DNA of 64,000 bases from Microbulbifer aggregans (GCF_001750105.1 NZ_CP014143.1:1540001-1604000); one strand, 5' to 3'; counted from the stretch's first letter, positions 10,168-27,409 are shown. Notes: a model not told the origin generated them from the sequence alone. Made by a program: numbers and translations.

Positions 10168-11158
10168 AAGCCCTCTGGCCTCCCTGCGCCCTTTGCTCGA
10201 GTTGCTCGCCGACGGCGAGCTGCATTCCGGTGAATCCCTCGGTGCCGCACTCGGTGTCTCGCGCGCGGCCGTATGGAAGCAGCTGCATAAGCTGGAGCAA
10301 CTGGGGCTGCCGGTGGAGTCCGAGAAAGGCAGGGGTTATCGGCTTCAGGGCGGGCTGGATTTACTCTCCCCCGACGAAATTTTGTCTCGCATGAGTGCGT
10401 CCGGAAAGAGTCTGCTCGGTGAGCTGCAGGTTCTTGAACAGGTGGATTCCACCAATGCACGGGTGCTTGAGTGTATGGATGCCGGCACAGGTCACGGTCT
10501 GGTGATGCTGGCCGAGCAGCAGACTGCCGGCAGGGGCCGGCGGGGACGGCAGTGGTTGAGCCCCTTTGCGGCAGGTATCACCCTGTCGATCGGCTGGCAG
10601 TTCCAGGGCGGCGTACAGCTGCTGGAGGGGCTCAGTCTGGCTGTCGGGGTAGCGCTCGCGCGGGCGCTCGATCGCTTCGATGTGCCGGATGTTCGACTGA
10701 AATGGCCCAATGACGTCTGGTGCCAGGGACGGAAGCTTGCTGGCGTACTGCTCGAACTCAGCGGAGATCTGACCGACCGCTGTGGTGTGGTCGTGGGGGT
10801 GGGCCTCAATGTGGGGCTACCGGAGGAGCTCGGGCAGAGCATCGGGCAGCCCTGGATTGATTTGACCTCCGTGCGCCCCGGCGTGATACGCAACCAGCTT
10901 ACTGCCGCGATGCTGGAGGAGCTGCTGGCCGTACTCGATGAGTACCCCCGCAGCGGTTTTGGCGCGTACCGCGCTGCCTGGTCCCGGCTCGATCAGTTTG
11001 CTGGGCGCGAGGTTACCGTGCATACCGGGCCACGGGAGTGGCACGGTTTCAACCGCGGCGTCGATGAGAGCGGTGCACTGTTGTTGGAGATCGATGGGGA
11101 GCTACGCCGTTTTCATGGCGGTGAAGTGTCCCTTCGTGGTCGGGAGCTCGGGCAATGA
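10160..11158 (+). CDS. birA: Bifunctional biotin-protein ligase / biotin operon repressor
   Basis: A protein of 332 residues. The N-terminal winged helix (about residues 10-60, GAALGVSRAAVWKQLHKLEQLG) marks it as the regulatory BirA form. The ligase core carries the biotinyl-AMP loop GRGRRGRQW at 124-132 and KWPNDV at 181-186, and a C-terminal SH3-like domain follows. It joins biotin to acetyl-CoA carboxylase carrier protein and probably represses biotin synthesis genes. No bio operator was identified in this window. It overlaps alr before it and coaX after it, and it precedes the tRNA-tuf cluster as birA does in E. coli and Pseudomonas. Confidence 0.94.
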   Translation: MSKSPLASLRPLLELLADGELHSGESLGAALGVSRAAVWKQLHKLEQLGLPVESEKGRGYRLQGGLDLLSPDEILSRMSASGKSLLGELQVLEQVDSTNARVLECMDAGTGHGLVMLAEQQTAGRGRRGRQWLSPFAAGITLSIGWQFQGGVQLLEGLSLAVGVALARALDRFDVPDVRLKWPNDVWCQGRKLAGVLLELSGDLTDRCGVVVGVGLNVGLPEELGQSIGQPWIDLTSVRPGVIRNQLTAAMLEELLAVLDEYPRSGFGAYRAAWSRLDQFAGREVTVHTGPREWHGFNRGVDESGALLLEIDGELRRFHGGEVSLRGRELGQ

Positions 11159-11886
11159 TTCTCGAAGTCGACCTCGGCAACACCCGCTGTAAATGGCGCC
11201 TGCTGGGCTCGGGTGCGCCGGTGTGCGGGGTGGTGGAGACTGCCAGCCTGAGAAGAGGTGTGCCACCGGAAACCTGGCCGGCGTTCCCCGTCACTCGGGT
11301 GCGGGCGGCCAACGTGGCTGGAGTTGAAGCGGCGGAGGGTCTTGCGAACGTCGTTAAGGCGCTCGGCTGGGGCCGCGTGGAGTTTGCCCGTGTCGAGCGG
11401 TTGTGTGCCGGGGTTACCTGCGGTTATCGGGACTTGTCTCGGCTGGGGGTGGATCGCTGGCTGGCGGTCCTCGGTGCGCACCGACACTTTGCCCGCCCCT
11501 GTCTGGTAGCCGACTGCGGCAGTGCGGTGACACTGGACTTGCTGGGGGCTGGCGGGCGGCACCTCGGCGGCTATATAGTCCCGGGGCTGGCGCTGATGCG
11601 TCGCGCGCTGTTTCGTGACACGGATGCGGTCAAGGTTCCGGACACTGTCGAGCCGGGGATGAGCCTGGTTGCCGGAAGGGATACTGACGAGGCGGTCAAC
11701 CGGGGGCTGGTACTAATGGTCCTTGGTGCGATTGAGGAAGCCATGAAGACCCTCGCTGCAGAGGCGCCGTCGCCGCTGCTGGTGGTGACCGGTGGCGATG
11801 GCCCGATATTGGCGTCGCTGGCGGAACACGCGACCGAACTCGTGCCCGACCTGGTGCTGGACGGCCTGGCCCTCAGCAACCCTTAA
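11155..11886 (+). CDS. coaX: Type III pantothenate kinase
   Basis: A protein of 243 residues for the first step of coenzyme A synthesis. The ASKHA-fold phosphate loop is seen as EVDLGNTRCKW (residues 4-14), the conserved GVDRWLAVLGA stretch near residue 99, and DCGSAVTLDLL near residue 120. Type III kinases need a monovalent cation and are not inhibited by CoA. Here CoaX takes the place that the unrelated coaA has in E. coli between birA and the tRNA cluster. The start overlaps the birA stop by four bases. Last member of the overlapping cluster that begins at 5609. Confidence 0.93.
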   Translation: MILEVDLGNTRCKWRLLGSGAPVCGVVETASLRRGVPPETWPAFPVTRVRAANVAGVEAAEGLANVVKALGWGRVEFARVERLCAGVTCGYRDLSRLGVDRWLAVLGAHRHFARPCLVADCGSAVTLDLLGAGGRHLGGYIVPGLALMRRALFRDTDAVKVPDTVEPGMSLVAGRDTDEAVNRGLVLMVLGAIEEAMKTLAAEAPSPLLVVTGGDGPILASLAEHATELVPDLVLDGLALSNP

Positions 11887-11923
11887 ATAACATTCGGATG
11901 GGGATTCCTCCTTCAAACTGCTT

Positions 11924-12628
11924 ATGCGCTGGATAGTTCTCGCTCTTCTTATCGCAAATCTGGCTGGTTTTGCCTGGTTTCGCTTCTTTGCCGAACCGGC
12001 CGTTGAAACGCAATCTGTCGGGCCTGCTGTGGAGCCCGAGGGCGCCCGGATTGACCTGGTGCAGGAAGTCCCGCCCGGCGCGCTGGCTGCTCAGGAGCCG
12101 AAGTCTGCGCCGGTACGCCAGTCAGTTGGCAAGCGTGCGGTGAGGGAGCAGTCGCTGTGCACCATTATTGGCCCTGTAGCCGAGGCCTACCAGGGTGAGG
12201 ATATCGTCGAGCGGCTCGCGGCCCTGCAGGTTTCTGCGGAGTTGCGGGAAATCGAGATGGAGGGCCAGATGCGCTACTGGGTCTATCTGGCCCCGCTCGG
12301 CACCCGTCGCGAGGCGTTCCGCCGGCTGCGGGAACTTCAGGCGGAAGGCGTTGATAGCTACGTGATACCCAAGGGCTCGCTTACCAATGGCATTTCCTTC
12401 GGTATTTTTTCGGAGCCGGACCGGGCTGAAGCCCTCGCGACGGAGCTGCAGGAGCGAGGATATCCGGCGCAAACCCGCGAAGAGCCCCGGACTTATCTCG
12501 AGCGCTGGGTCGTGCTTGCCACCGGTGGCGAGGGGCAACTGGCTGACGCCTTCTGGGAACAGCTCCAGCTCGATTATCCGGATATGGATCGCAAGCAAAA
12601 TCTCTGTCAGGAGCTAGAGTCAGACTAG
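11924..12628 (+). CDS. Membrane-anchored SPOR-domain protein
   Basis: A protein of 234 residues with one N-terminal transmembrane helix (residues 2-22, RWIVLALLIANLAGFAWFRF), a proline- and glutamate-rich linker, and a C-terminal region that looks like a SPOR domain. That region shows the repeated pattern YWVYLAPLGTRREAFRRLRELQAEGVDSYVI, then FGIFSEPDRAEALATELQERGY. SPOR domains bind denuded glycan strands at the division septum, so the protein is probably a periplasmic division or cell-wall factor. The Cys residues near 86 and 229 could form a disulphide. It lies 37 bp after coaX and probably shares its transcript. The ribosome-binding site is weak. Confidence 0.75.
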   Translation: MRWIVLALLIANLAGFAWFRFFAEPAVETQSVGPAVEPEGARIDLVQEVPPGALAAQEPKSAPVRQSVGKRAVREQSLCTIIGPVAEAYQGEDIVERLAALQVSAELREIEMEGQMRYWVYLAPLGTRREAFRRLRELQAEGVDSYVIPKGSLTNGISFGIFSEPDRAEALATELQERGYPAQTREEPRTYLERWVVLATGGEGQLADAFWEQLQLDYPDMDRKQNLCQELESD

Positions 12629-12689
12629 GGAGGCAGTAATCCGCCAGTTGGGAAGATTCTGCGGGCCGAAAAAAGTGCTTCTGAAACAG

Positions 12690-12718
12690 TTGCTTGTCAA
12701 AGGAAGTTCCCCTAGAAT
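12690..12718 (+). promoter_or_regulatory. Promoter of tRNA-tuf transcript
   Basis: TTGCTT at 12690-12695, a 17-bp spacer and TAGAAT at 12713-12718. It is placed 53 bp before the first tRNA and has the same -10 as the rpsL and rpsJ promoters. Confidence 0.65.
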
Positions 12719-12770
12719 CCCGCCCTCACTTGAGGTGGTCGACATTCGACGCTTCGGTGAAAGAGACGAA

Positions 12771-12846
12771 GCTGGCGTAGCTCAGTTGGTAGAGCAGCTG
12801 ACTTGTAATCAGCCGGTCGGGGGTTCGACTCCTCTCGCCAGCTCCA
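12771..12846 (+). tRNA. tRNA-Thr (anticodon TGT)
   Basis: Seventy-six nucleotides with encoded CCA. The acceptor stem is GCTGGCG/CGCCAGC, the anticodon stem is GCTGA/TCAGC with loop CTTGTAA, and the T arm carries GGTTCGACTCC. First of the Thr-Tyr-Gly-Thr group that precedes tuf, as in E. coli thrU-tyrU-glyT-thrT. Confidence 0.97.
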
Positions 12847-12911
12847 TTTTTTGTCTCTGTGGTGTCACCTTAAGTTTTGCGGCTAAGTCTGTGAAATTTA
12901 AAGAAAAAGTG

Positions 12912-12940
12912 TTGACATTGCGGCGGTCGATGTAGAGAAT
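12912..12940 (+). promoter_or_regulatory. Promoter before tRNA-Tyr
   Basis: TTGACA at 12912-12917, 17 bp, then GAGAAT at 12935-12940. It lies between tRNA-Thr and tRNA-Tyr, so the second and later tRNAs and tuf may have their own start in addition to the promoter at 12690. Confidence 0.65.
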
Positions 12941-12954
12941 GCACACCGCTTTCA

Positions 12955-13038
12955 GCAGGGGTTCCCGAGTGGCCAAAGGGATCAGACTGTAAATCTGACG
13001 CGAAAGCTTCGGTGGTTCGAATCCACCCCCCTGCACCA
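12955..13038 (+). tRNA. tRNA-Tyr (anticodon GTA)
   Basis: Eighty-four nucleotides with encoded CCA and the long variable arm of a class II tRNA. The acceptor stem is GCAGGGG/CCCCTGC. The anticodon loop CTGTAAA lies between TCAGA and TCTGA. Confidence 0.97.
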
Positions 13039-13108
13039 TTTTGAGATGCCTTTTAGGTGTCGCCAGCGGAAGGTTAGTTGTGAGGCCTTTTGCCTGGAGC
13101 TCCCGCAT

Positions 13109-13182
<74 letters not shown>

Positions 13183-13296
13183 CGCTTTATTGGTGTGAGT
13201 GTTGTGGGAAAAGTCGCCAGGAAGGCGGCTTGATGACCGGCGATGCCGGTTGTCGATCCTTCTCCCCTGTGGGGAGGTTGGATGTGGCAGTAATAT

Positions 13297-13371
13297 GCTC
13301 ATGTAGCTCAGGGGTAGAGCACACCCTTGGTAAGGGTGAGGTCGGCGGTTCAAATCCGCCCATGAGCTCCA
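13297..13371 (+). tRNA. tRNA-Thr (anticodon GGT)
   Basis: Seventy-five nucleotides with encoded CCA. Acceptor GCTCATG/CATGAGC; anticodon stem CACCC/GGGTG with loop TTGGTAA. It lies 129 bp before tuf and is probably cotranscribed with it. Confidence 0.97.
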
Positions 13372-13500
13372 TTTTTCGATGGCCGCGGGGGCAGGTGTCT
13401 CTGCGGCTATTTGTATCCGGGTGTTGCGTTTCTGGTGCCCGGTTCGGCGGGTTCTGCGAATAGGTGTCGCCCCGGCGGGCCTATCTTTAGGAGGCTAGCA

Positions 13501-14694
13501 ATGTCAAAAGAAAAGTTTGAACGTTCCAAGCCCCACGTGAACGTGGGCACCATCGGTCACGTTGACCACGGTAAAACCACCCTGACCGCTGCTCTGACTC
13601 GCGTATGCGCTGAAGTCTGGGGCGGTGCTGCCGTTGCTTTCGACGGTATCGACAATGCTCCGGAAGAGCGTGAGCGTGGTATCACCATCGCTACCTCCCA
13701 CGTTGAATACGAGTCCCCGACCCGTCACTACGCGCACGTTGACTGCCCGGGACACGCTGACTACGTGAAGAACATGATCACCGGTGCTGCTCAGATGGAT
13801 GGCGCTATTCTGGTATGTTCCGCTGCTGACGGCCCCATGCCGCAGACTCGCGAGCACATCCTGCTGTCCCGTCAGGTAGGTGTACCTTACATCGTGGTAT
13901 TCCTGAACAAGGCTGACATGGTCGACGACGAAGAGCTGCTCGAGCTGGTAGAAATGGAAGTTCGCGAACTTCTGGACCAGTACGAGTTCCCGGGTGACGA
14001 CACTCCGATCATCGTTGGTTCCGCTCTGATGGCCCTGAACGGCGAAGACGACAACGAGATGGGTACCACCGCTGTTAAGAAGCTGGTTGAAACCCTGGAC
14101 GAGTACATCCCGGAGCCGGAGCGTGCGGTAGACCAGCCGTTCCTGATGCCGATCGAAGACGTATTCTCCATCTCCGGTCGCGGTACCGTAGTAACCGGTC
14201 GTGTTGAGCGTGGCATCCTGAAGACTGGCGACGAGATCGAGATCGTTGGTATCAAGGAAACCACCAAGACCACCTGTACTGGTGTTGAAATGTTCCGCAA
14301 GCTGCTGGACGAAGGCCGTGCTGGTGAGAACATTGGTGCGCTGCTGCGTGGCACCAAGCGTGACGAAGTAGAGCGTGGTCAGGTTCTGGCTCAGCCGGGT
14401 TCTATCACTCCGCACACCAAGTTCGAGTCTGAGGTTTACGTGCTGTCCAAGGACGAAGGTGGTCGTCACACTCCGTTCTTCAAGGGCTACCGTCCGCAGT
14501 TCTACTTCCGTACCACCGACGTAACTGGTGACGTACAGCTGCCGGAAGGTACCGAGATGGTAATGCCGGGCGACAACGTACAGATGACTGTCACCCTGAT
14601 CGCTCCGATCGCCATGGAAGAAGGTCTGCGCTTCGCGATTCGTGAAGGCGGCCGTACCGTAGGCGCCGGCGTGGTAGCCAAGATCATCGAGTAA
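13501..14694 (+). CDS. tuf: Elongation factor Tu, copy 1
   Basis: A protein of 397 residues that brings aminoacyl-tRNA to the ribosome as a GTP complex. The G1 motif is [11 protein letters not shown], the switch II motif [12 protein letters not shown] and the G4 motif NKADMVD. The frame is open to 13411, but ATG 13501 ([10 protein letters not shown]) follows AGGAGGCTAGCA and is the family start. The gene is nearly identical to the copy at 30628; I count about eleven base differences and a single residue change, Ser2 here and Gly2 there. It follows the four tRNAs, as tufB does in E. coli. The Kirromycin-site region looks normal. Confidence 0.98.
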   Translation: MSKEKFERSKPHVNVGTIGHVDHGKTTLTAALTRVCAEVWGGAAVAFDGIDNAPEERERGITIATSHVEYESPTRHYAHVDCPGHADYVKNMITGAAQMDGAILVCSAADGPMPQTREHILLSRQVGVPYIVVFLNKADMVDDEELLELVEMEVRELLDQYEFPGDDTPIIVGSALMALNGEDDNEMGTTAVKKLVETLDEYIPEPERAVDQPFLMPIEDVFSISGRGTVVTGRVERGILKTGDEIEIVGIKETTKTTCTGVEMFRKLLDEGRAGENIGALLRGTKRDEVERGQVLAQPGSITPHTKFESEVYVLSKDEGGRHTPFFKGYRPQFYFRTTDVTGDVQLPEGTEMVMPGDNVQMTVTLIAPIAMEEGLRFAIREGGRTVGAGVVAKIIE

Positions 14695-14739
14695 TCGGTG
14701 GTTTGTAAGGTGTCTCGCTGGTCAATCGGTGGGGCGCCT

Positions 14740-14768
14740 TTGCCAAACCGAGGGGAGGGTGCTAAGAT
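14740..14768 (+). promoter_or_regulatory. Promoter before tRNA-Trp
   Basis: TTGCCA at 14740-14745, 17 bp, TAAGAT at 14763-14768, 45 bp before the tRNA. It would drive tRNA-Trp, secE and nusG. Confidence 0.6.
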
Positions 14769-14813
14769 CCGCCCCCTCGTTTTTCAGGTGCCGCGGCACC
14801 TGTGAGTGTTTCT

Positions 14814-14889
14814 AGGCCAGTAGTTCAATTGGTAGAGCACCGGTCTCCAAAACCGGCTGTTGGGGGTTCGAGTCCCTCCTGGCCTGCCA
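14814..14889 (+). tRNA. tRNA-Trp (anticodon CCA)
   Basis: Seventy-six nucleotides with encoded CCA. Acceptor AGGCCAG/CTGGCCT; anticodon stem CCGGT/ACCGG with loop CTCCAAA. Its place between tuf and secE is as in Pseudomonas. Confidence 0.97.
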
Positions 14890-14986
14890 ACTTTTCAATC
14901 GCCCCGCCTTGATGAGTGCCTGAGGGCGTCACAAGCCTCCAGTCAGTAAGTGGGGCGTGTGTTGTAAGCGCTAAGGGCTTCTTTGT

Positions 14987-15355
14987 ATGAATGCTAAAGT
15001 AGAGGCGAAAACCTTTCGTCTTGACGGCCTGAAGTGGCTGCTGGTGGTTCTGCTTGTCGGTGCCGCCGTAGCGGGTAACTCCTACTACGCTGAATTCCCT
15101 CTGTTGTACCGCGTGCTGGCGATTGTGGCCCTGTGCCTTGTTGCGCTCGTGGTGGCGGTAAATACCGCCAAGGGTGACGCGCTCTGGAATCTGCTGCGTG
15201 AAGCGCAGACCGAAGTGCGCCGGGTGGTATGGCCTACCCGTCAGGAAGCAACTCAGACTACTGCGATCGTAGTGGTCTTCGTACTGATCATGGCGCTGAT
15301 TCTCTGGGCGCTTGACTCTGCCCTTGGGTGGGTGGCCTCCAAGATCATCGGCTGA
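14987..15355 (+). CDS. secE: Protein translocase subunit SecE
   Basis: A membrane protein of 122 residues, the clamp of the SecYEG channel. Like the enterobacterial form it has two extra N-terminal helices (about residues 14-33 and 39-59). The essential amphipathic stretch LLREAQTEVRRVVWPTRQEATQTT precedes the last helix (about 92-112). It lies ten bases before nusG, the standard pair. The partner SecY is encoded at 41798. Confidence 0.95.
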   Translation: MNAKVEAKTFRLDGLKWLLVVLLVGAAVAGNSYYAEFPLLYRVLAIVALCLVALVVAVNTAKGDALWNLLREAQTEVRRVVWPTRQEATQTTAIVVVFVLIMALILWALDSALGWVASKIIG

Positions 15356-15365
15356 AGGATGACGC

Positions 15366-15899
15366 ATGTCTAAGCATTGGTACGTAGTGCAGGCCTATTC
15401 TGGCTATGAGAAGCGCGTCGCATCTTCCCTGAAGGAGCGCATCGAGCTGCACGAAATGGACCACCTGTTTGGTGAGGTCCTGGTGCCCACTGAGGAAGTA
15501 GTGGAAATGCGCGCCGGCCAGAAGCGCAAAAGTGAGCGCAAGTTCTTCCCCGGTTATGTGCTGGTGGAAATGGAGCTCAACGACGATACCTGGCACCTGG
15601 TGAAAGAGACTCCTAGGGTGCTGGGTTTCATCGGTGGCAAGGCGGATAAGCCGGCACCGATTACGGATCGCGAGGCTCAGGCAATCCTGAACCGGATCGA
15701 TGATTCGGTCGACAAGCCCAAGCCCAAGACGCTGTTTGAACCCGGTGAGATGGTTCGGGTTATCGACGGTCCGTTTAATGATTTCAATGGTGTGGTTGAA
15801 GAAGTCAACTATGAGAAGAGTCGCCTGCGGGTGGCTGTGTTGATCTTCGGTCGTTCCACGCCGGTAGAATTGGAGTTCAGTCAGGTCGAGAAGACCTGA
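15366..15899 (+). CDS. nusG: Transcription antitermination factor NusG
   Basis: A protein of 177 residues. The N-terminal NGN domain ([23 protein letters not shown]) contacts RNA polymerase. The C-terminal KOW domain ([30 protein letters not shown]) binds Rho or S10. Length and sequence are those of ordinary NusG, not of an RfaH paralogue. It is separated from rplK by 167 bp that contain a hairpin. Confidence 0.96.
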   Translation: MSKHWYVVQAYSGYEKRVASSLKERIELHEMDHLFGEVLVPTEEVVEMRAGQKRKSERKFFPGYVLVEMELNDDTWHLVKETPRVLGFIGGKADKPAPITDREAQAILNRIDDSVDKPKPKTLFEPGEMVRVIDGPFNDFNGVVEEVNYEKSRLRVAVLIFGRSTPVELEFSQVEKT

Positions 15900-15918
15900 T
15901 CGTGAGCTGAAGGATTCG

Positions 15919-15950
15919 GCCCTCTCCTGCTTCTTGTGGGGGAGGGCTTT
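15919..15950 (+). terminator. Hairpin between nusG and rplK (partial terminator?)
   Basis: Stem GCCCTCTCC / GGGGAGGGC (nine pairs, one G-T) with an 11-base loop, followed only by TTTCG. The short U run suggests at best partial termination. The rest of the leader up to 16066 should contain the L1-binding translational operator of the L11 operon, which I could not place exactly. Confidence 0.5.
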
Positions 15951-16066
15951 CGCGTCCCTGAAAGATGCTGCCTGGGCAGTCACGTCAGGGTGAGAGGGGA
16001 GCCGTGCGTTGTGGCCTTCTGGCTGTTCAGTGCAGGCGCTAACACCCAAACTGAGAGGAAGCTGTA

Positions 16067-16498
16067 ATGGCTAAGAAAGTAGAAGCTTACATCAAGCTGC
16101 AAGTTAAGGCCGGTCAGGCCAACCCGAGTCCGCCCGTTGGTCCCGCGCTGGGTCAGCACGGTGTGAACATCATGGAGTTCTGTAAGGCGTTCAACGCACA
16201 GACCCAGAATCTGGAGCCGGGCCTGCCGGTACCGGTTGTGATCTCTGTATACAGCGATCGCTCCTTCACCTTCATCATGAAGTCTCCGCCTGCCGCCGTA
16301 CTGCTGCGCAAGGCTGCCAAGATCAAGAGCGGTTCTGGTCGTCCGAACACTGAAAAAGTGGGCAAGGTTACCCGCGCTCAGATCGAAGAGATCGTGGAAA
16401 TGAAGAAGGCGGACCTGACTGCTTCTGATATGGATGCGGCCGTCCGCACTATCGCCGGTTCCGCTCGCAGTGCTGGTATCGAAGTGGAGGGCGTGTAA
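16067..16498 (+). CDS. rplK: 50S ribosomal protein L11
   Basis: A protein of 143 residues of the GTPase-associated centre, needed for stringent response signalling by RelA. The N-terminal proline-rich stretch [24 protein letters not shown], where thiopeptides act, is intact. It starts after GAGAGGAAGCTGTA. The stop is immediately followed by the GTG start of rplA, so the two are coupled. Confidence 0.97.
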   Translation: MAKKVEAYIKLQVKAGQANPSPPVGPALGQHGVNIMEFCKAFNAQTQNLEPGLPVPVVISVYSDRSFTFIMKSPPAAVLLRKAAKIKSGSGRPNTEKVGKVTRAQIEEIVEMKKADLTASDMDAAVRTIAGSARSAGIEVEGV

Positions 16499-17197
16499 GT
16501 GGCCAAACTGAGCAAGCGTCAGCGCGCTATCGCTGAGAAAGTTGAAGCAGGTAAGGCCTACGGTATCGAAGACGCCGTTGCCCTGCTGAAAGAGCTGTCC
16601 AACGTCAAGTTTGCCGAGACTGTCGATGCTTCCGTAAACCTGGGCATCGATCCGCGTAAATCCGACCAGGCTGTTCGTGGCGCCACTACCCTGCCGCACG
16701 GCACCGGTAAAGATGTGCGCGTTGCCGTATTTACCCAGGGTGCTAACGCCGACGCCGCCAAGGAAGCTGGTGCTGACCTGGTAGGCATGGACGAGCTGGC
16801 TGCTGATGTTAAAGCTGGCAAGATGGATTTCGACGTGGTGATCGCCTCTCCGGACGCCATGCGTGTCGTCGGTCAGTTGGGCCAGATCCTCGGTCCGCGC
16901 GGCCTGATGCCGAACCCGAAAACCGGTACCGTGACTCCCGACGTTGCGACTGCGGTCAAGAATGCCAAAGCTGGTCAGGTGCGCTTCCGCGCTGACAAGG
17001 GCGGCATCATCCACGGCGGTATCGGCAAGGTGAGCTTCGACGCGAAAGCGCTGAAAGAAAACCTGGAAGCCCTGATTGCAGACCTGAAAAAGGTTAAGCC
17101 GGCTTCCGCGAAGGGTGTTTACCTGAAGAAGGTTACCCTGAGCACTACCATGGGCCCGGGTCTGACCATCGACCAGGCCTCCCTGGATATCAAGTAA
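16499..17197 (+). CDS. rplA: 50S ribosomal protein L1
   Basis: A protein of 232 residues forming the L1 stalk at the E site; free L1 represses the L11-L1 mRNA in other bacteria. Family stretches such as [18 protein letters not shown] and [17 protein letters not shown] are present. It starts with GTG directly after the rplK stop, with no space between, and therefore relies on translational coupling. Confidence 0.97.
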   Translation: MAKLSKRQRAIAEKVEAGKAYGIEDAVALLKELSNVKFAETVDASVNLGIDPRKSDQAVRGATTLPHGTGKDVRVAVFTQGANADAAKEAGADLVGMDELAADVKAGKMDFDVVIASPDAMRVVGQLGQILGPRGLMPNPKTGTVTPDVATAVKNAKAGQVRFRADKGGIIHGGIGKVSFDAKALKENLEALIADLKKVKPASAKGVYLKKVTLSTTMGPGLTIDQASLDIK

Positions 17198-17244
17198 CAG
17201 ATATCCGGTTAACCGAACTTTGGGGTCCACCTGAATGCCTCGGC

Positions 17245-17388
17245 AGGAAGGTGGGCCGTCAAAGACCGTAGGTGTTGCAGGGGTTTGAGGTTTAAACCGC
17301 TGCAGCTTAATCCGGACTTGGGCCAGGTTGGCCCGTAACAGCTCCGAGCCTACGCAGACGGTGTCGCCCAAACCAGTATTTTTACTGG
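17245..17388 (+). promoter_or_regulatory. L10 leader (ribosomal protein autoregulatory RNA)
   Basis: The 263-bp space before rplJ contains AAAGACCGTAGGTG near 17261 and GCCTACGCAGACGGTG near 17348. These can pair, and they match the conserved L10-leader arrangement that binds the L10-(L12)4 complex. A small hairpin CCAGTA/TACTGG follows at about 17372-17388. A U-rich stretch (TCTTTTTTCA) lies about 30 bases before the rplJ start. Boundaries are approximate. Confidence 0.7.
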
Positions 17389-17460
17389 ATTTGAGCTTTA
17401 TGCACCGGAACGGATCGGGACTTATTGCCCCGGTCTTTTTTCAAATCCAGGAGTGACACT

Positions 17461-17955
17461 ATGGCTATTGGACTCGAAGACAAGAAAGCGATTGTCGCAG
17501 AAGTCCAGCAAGCTGCTTCGAGCGCTCTGTCAGCGGTAGTTGCGGATTCCCGCGGCGTTACCGTAAATGACATGACCGCTCTGCGCAAAGAGGCGCGCGA
17601 CAACGGCGTTTGGTTGAAAGTCGTTCGCAACACTCTGGCGCGTCGCGCTCTGGCAGGTACCGAGTACGAATGTCTCATTGAGAAGTTCGTCGGTCCCAGC
17701 ATCATTGCCTTTTCCAACGAACACCCGGGTGCCGGTGCGCGCATCCTCAAGGAGTTCGCCAAGGGTAACGACAAGCTGGAACTGAAAGGTGCCGCCTTCG
17801 AAGGCGCGGTCACCGACGTCGCACTGTTGGCAAGCCTGCCGACTTACGACGAGGCGATCGCCAAGCTGATGAGCGTTATGAAAGAAGCATCTGCTGGCAA
17901 GCTGGTTCGCACTATTGCGGCCATTCGCGACCAGAAAGAGCAAGAAGCTGCTTAA
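17461..17955 (+). CDS. rplJ: 50S ribosomal protein L10
   Basis: A protein of 164 residues that anchors L7/L12 dimers to the ribosome and represses its own operon. The frame is open to 17425, but ATG 17461 ([15 protein letters not shown]) follows CAGGAGTGACACT and matches the family. The C-terminal helix [23 protein letters not shown] is the L12-binding tail. It is followed by rplL after 77 bp. Confidence 0.97.
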   Translation: MAIGLEDKKAIVAEVQQAASSALSAVVADSRGVTVNDMTALRKEARDNGVWLKVVRNTLARRALAGTEYECLIEKFVGPSIIAFSNEHPGAGARILKEFAKGNDKLELKGAAFEGAVTDVALLASLPTYDEAIAKLMSVMKEASAGKLVRTIAAIRDQKEQEAA

Positions 17956-18032
17956 TTACTTCGCAAGTCGAAGTCGCAGTTTTCAAAACTTATTTGAGCA
18001 GTTGACTGCTCACACAAATCAGGTACTGACTC

Positions 18033-18401
18033 ATGTCTCTGACTAAAGAAGATATCATCAATGCTGTTGCCGAAATGTCTGTTAAGGACGTTGTCGAGCT
18101 GATCGAAGCAATGGAAGAGAAGTTCGGCGTAACTGCAGCGGCTGCAGTTATGGCTGGTCCGGCTGGCGGCGAAGCTGCTGCTGAAGAGAAGGACTCTTTC
18201 GACGTAGTTCTGACTTCTGCCGGCGACAAGAAAGTAAACGTGATCAAGGTTGTTCGCGGCATCACCGGCCTGGGCCTGAAAGAAGCCAAGGCACTGGTAG
18301 ACGGCGCTCCGAGCCCGCTGAAGGAAGGCGCTACCAAGGATGAAGCCGAGGACGCCAAGAAGCAGCTGGAAGAAGCTGGCGCAACTGTAGAGCTGAAGTA
18401 A
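18033..18401 (+). CDS. rplL: 50S ribosomal protein L7/L12
   Basis: A protein of 122 residues. The N-terminal dimerisation part ends at about residue 35, and an alanine/glycine-rich hinge ([18 protein letters not shown]) follows. The C-terminal domain that recruits translational GTPases has the conserved [25 protein letters not shown] stretch. It is present in several copies per ribosome. A partial terminator follows 53 bp downstream. Confidence 0.97.
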   Translation: MSLTKEDIINAVAEMSVKDVVELIEAMEEKFGVTAAAAVMAGPAGGEAAAEEKDSFDVVLTSAGDKKVNVIKVVRGITGLGLKEAKALVDGAPSPLKEGATKDEAEDAKKQLEEAGATVELK

Positions 18402-18453
18402 TTCGGTTGTTGCGACTCTCCGCTGTCCGTCGGCAGGATCGACGGTCAGCGGC

Positions 18454-18486
18454 AAGGCTGGTGGACATTTGTCCGCCGGCCTTTTT
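18454..18486 (+). terminator. Attenuator between rplL and rpoB
   Basis: Stem AAGGCTGGTGGAC / GTCCGCCGGCCTT with an ATTT loop, followed by TTT. It lies in a 323-bp gap of about the same size as the E. coli rplL-rpoB space, where a partial terminator lowers rpoBC expression relative to rplL. Confidence 0.8.
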
Positions 18487-18724
18487 GCCGTTTGCGGCAG
18501 TGGTGTTTTTTCGCGCCAGGGTTGTCAGGTAGGGACTGCTGAGGCAGTGAAGACACCTTAACCCACTCCGGGCGCAGCTGAAAAGCACCGGAACAGGAGA
18601 GGTTTCCGACCAGTGTAGTGGTCTGCACTGGTCAGAGACTTCTCACCCGGGAGAATCCCGTACCGCCGGCTTACCGGCCGGGGTTCCACTGAAGTCTTGT
18701 CACTGATCAAGCTGGGGAATATGA
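18487..18724 (+). other. rpoB leader with a further dyad
   Basis: No gene fits here. A perfect eight-base inverted repeat GACCAGTG / CACTGGTC (18608-18615 and 18626-18633) forms a hairpin with a ten-base loop. GC-rich complementary stretches follow at about 18650-18685. In E. coli the equivalent place contains an RNase III processing site; the hairpin here could serve the same role. Confidence 0.45.
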
Positions 18725-22798
<4,074 letters not shown>

Positions 22799-22923
22799 GA
22801 CCCGTAGCGGTGTGAGCGCCTGTCAAAGGCGATAGTGATTGAACGCCGGCAGTCCCAGGGGTAATCGGGATGCCGGCTGGCCCGGCCGAGGCCGGGTTGA
22901 CTACCTCAACTGGAGGAAAGGCC

Positions 22924-27153
<4,230 letters not shown>

Positions 27154-27189
27154 CCCCGGCGGCGGGGTGCAAGCCCTGCCACTGGTAAG

Positions 27190-27215
27190 GGCCCGGCCAT
27201 CGCGGTCGGGCTTTT
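27190..27215 (+). terminator. Terminator after rpoC
   Basis: Stem GCCCGGCC / GGTCGGGC with a five-base loop, followed by TTTT. It ends the rplKAJL-rpoBC transcript, and a new promoter starts 43 bp later. Confidence 0.85.
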
Positions 27216-27257
27216 GCCGCAATCGACGGTATAAGTGAGTACTCACCAATCTGCCGA

Positions 27258-27286
27258 TTGACTCGTGGGGGAACCGCCTATAGAAT
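27258..27286 (+). promoter_or_regulatory. Promoter of the str operon (rpsL)
   Basis: TTGACT at 27258-27263, 17 bp, TAGAAT at 27281-27286. A GC-rich discriminator (GCGGCCCCC) follows, as is usual for stringently controlled promoters. The leader to rpsL is about 118 nucleotides. Confidence 0.8.
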
Positions 27287-27409
27287 GCGGCCCCCGCTTA
27301 TGTGGGGTGTGCTGTCCGGCGAGCGCGTTTACGTGCCCGGCCTACATACACTGACGACTGAGCCCCTGCTGCTAGAGGTGGGGGCGTTTTATTTTTGGAG
27401 TGATTTTTA

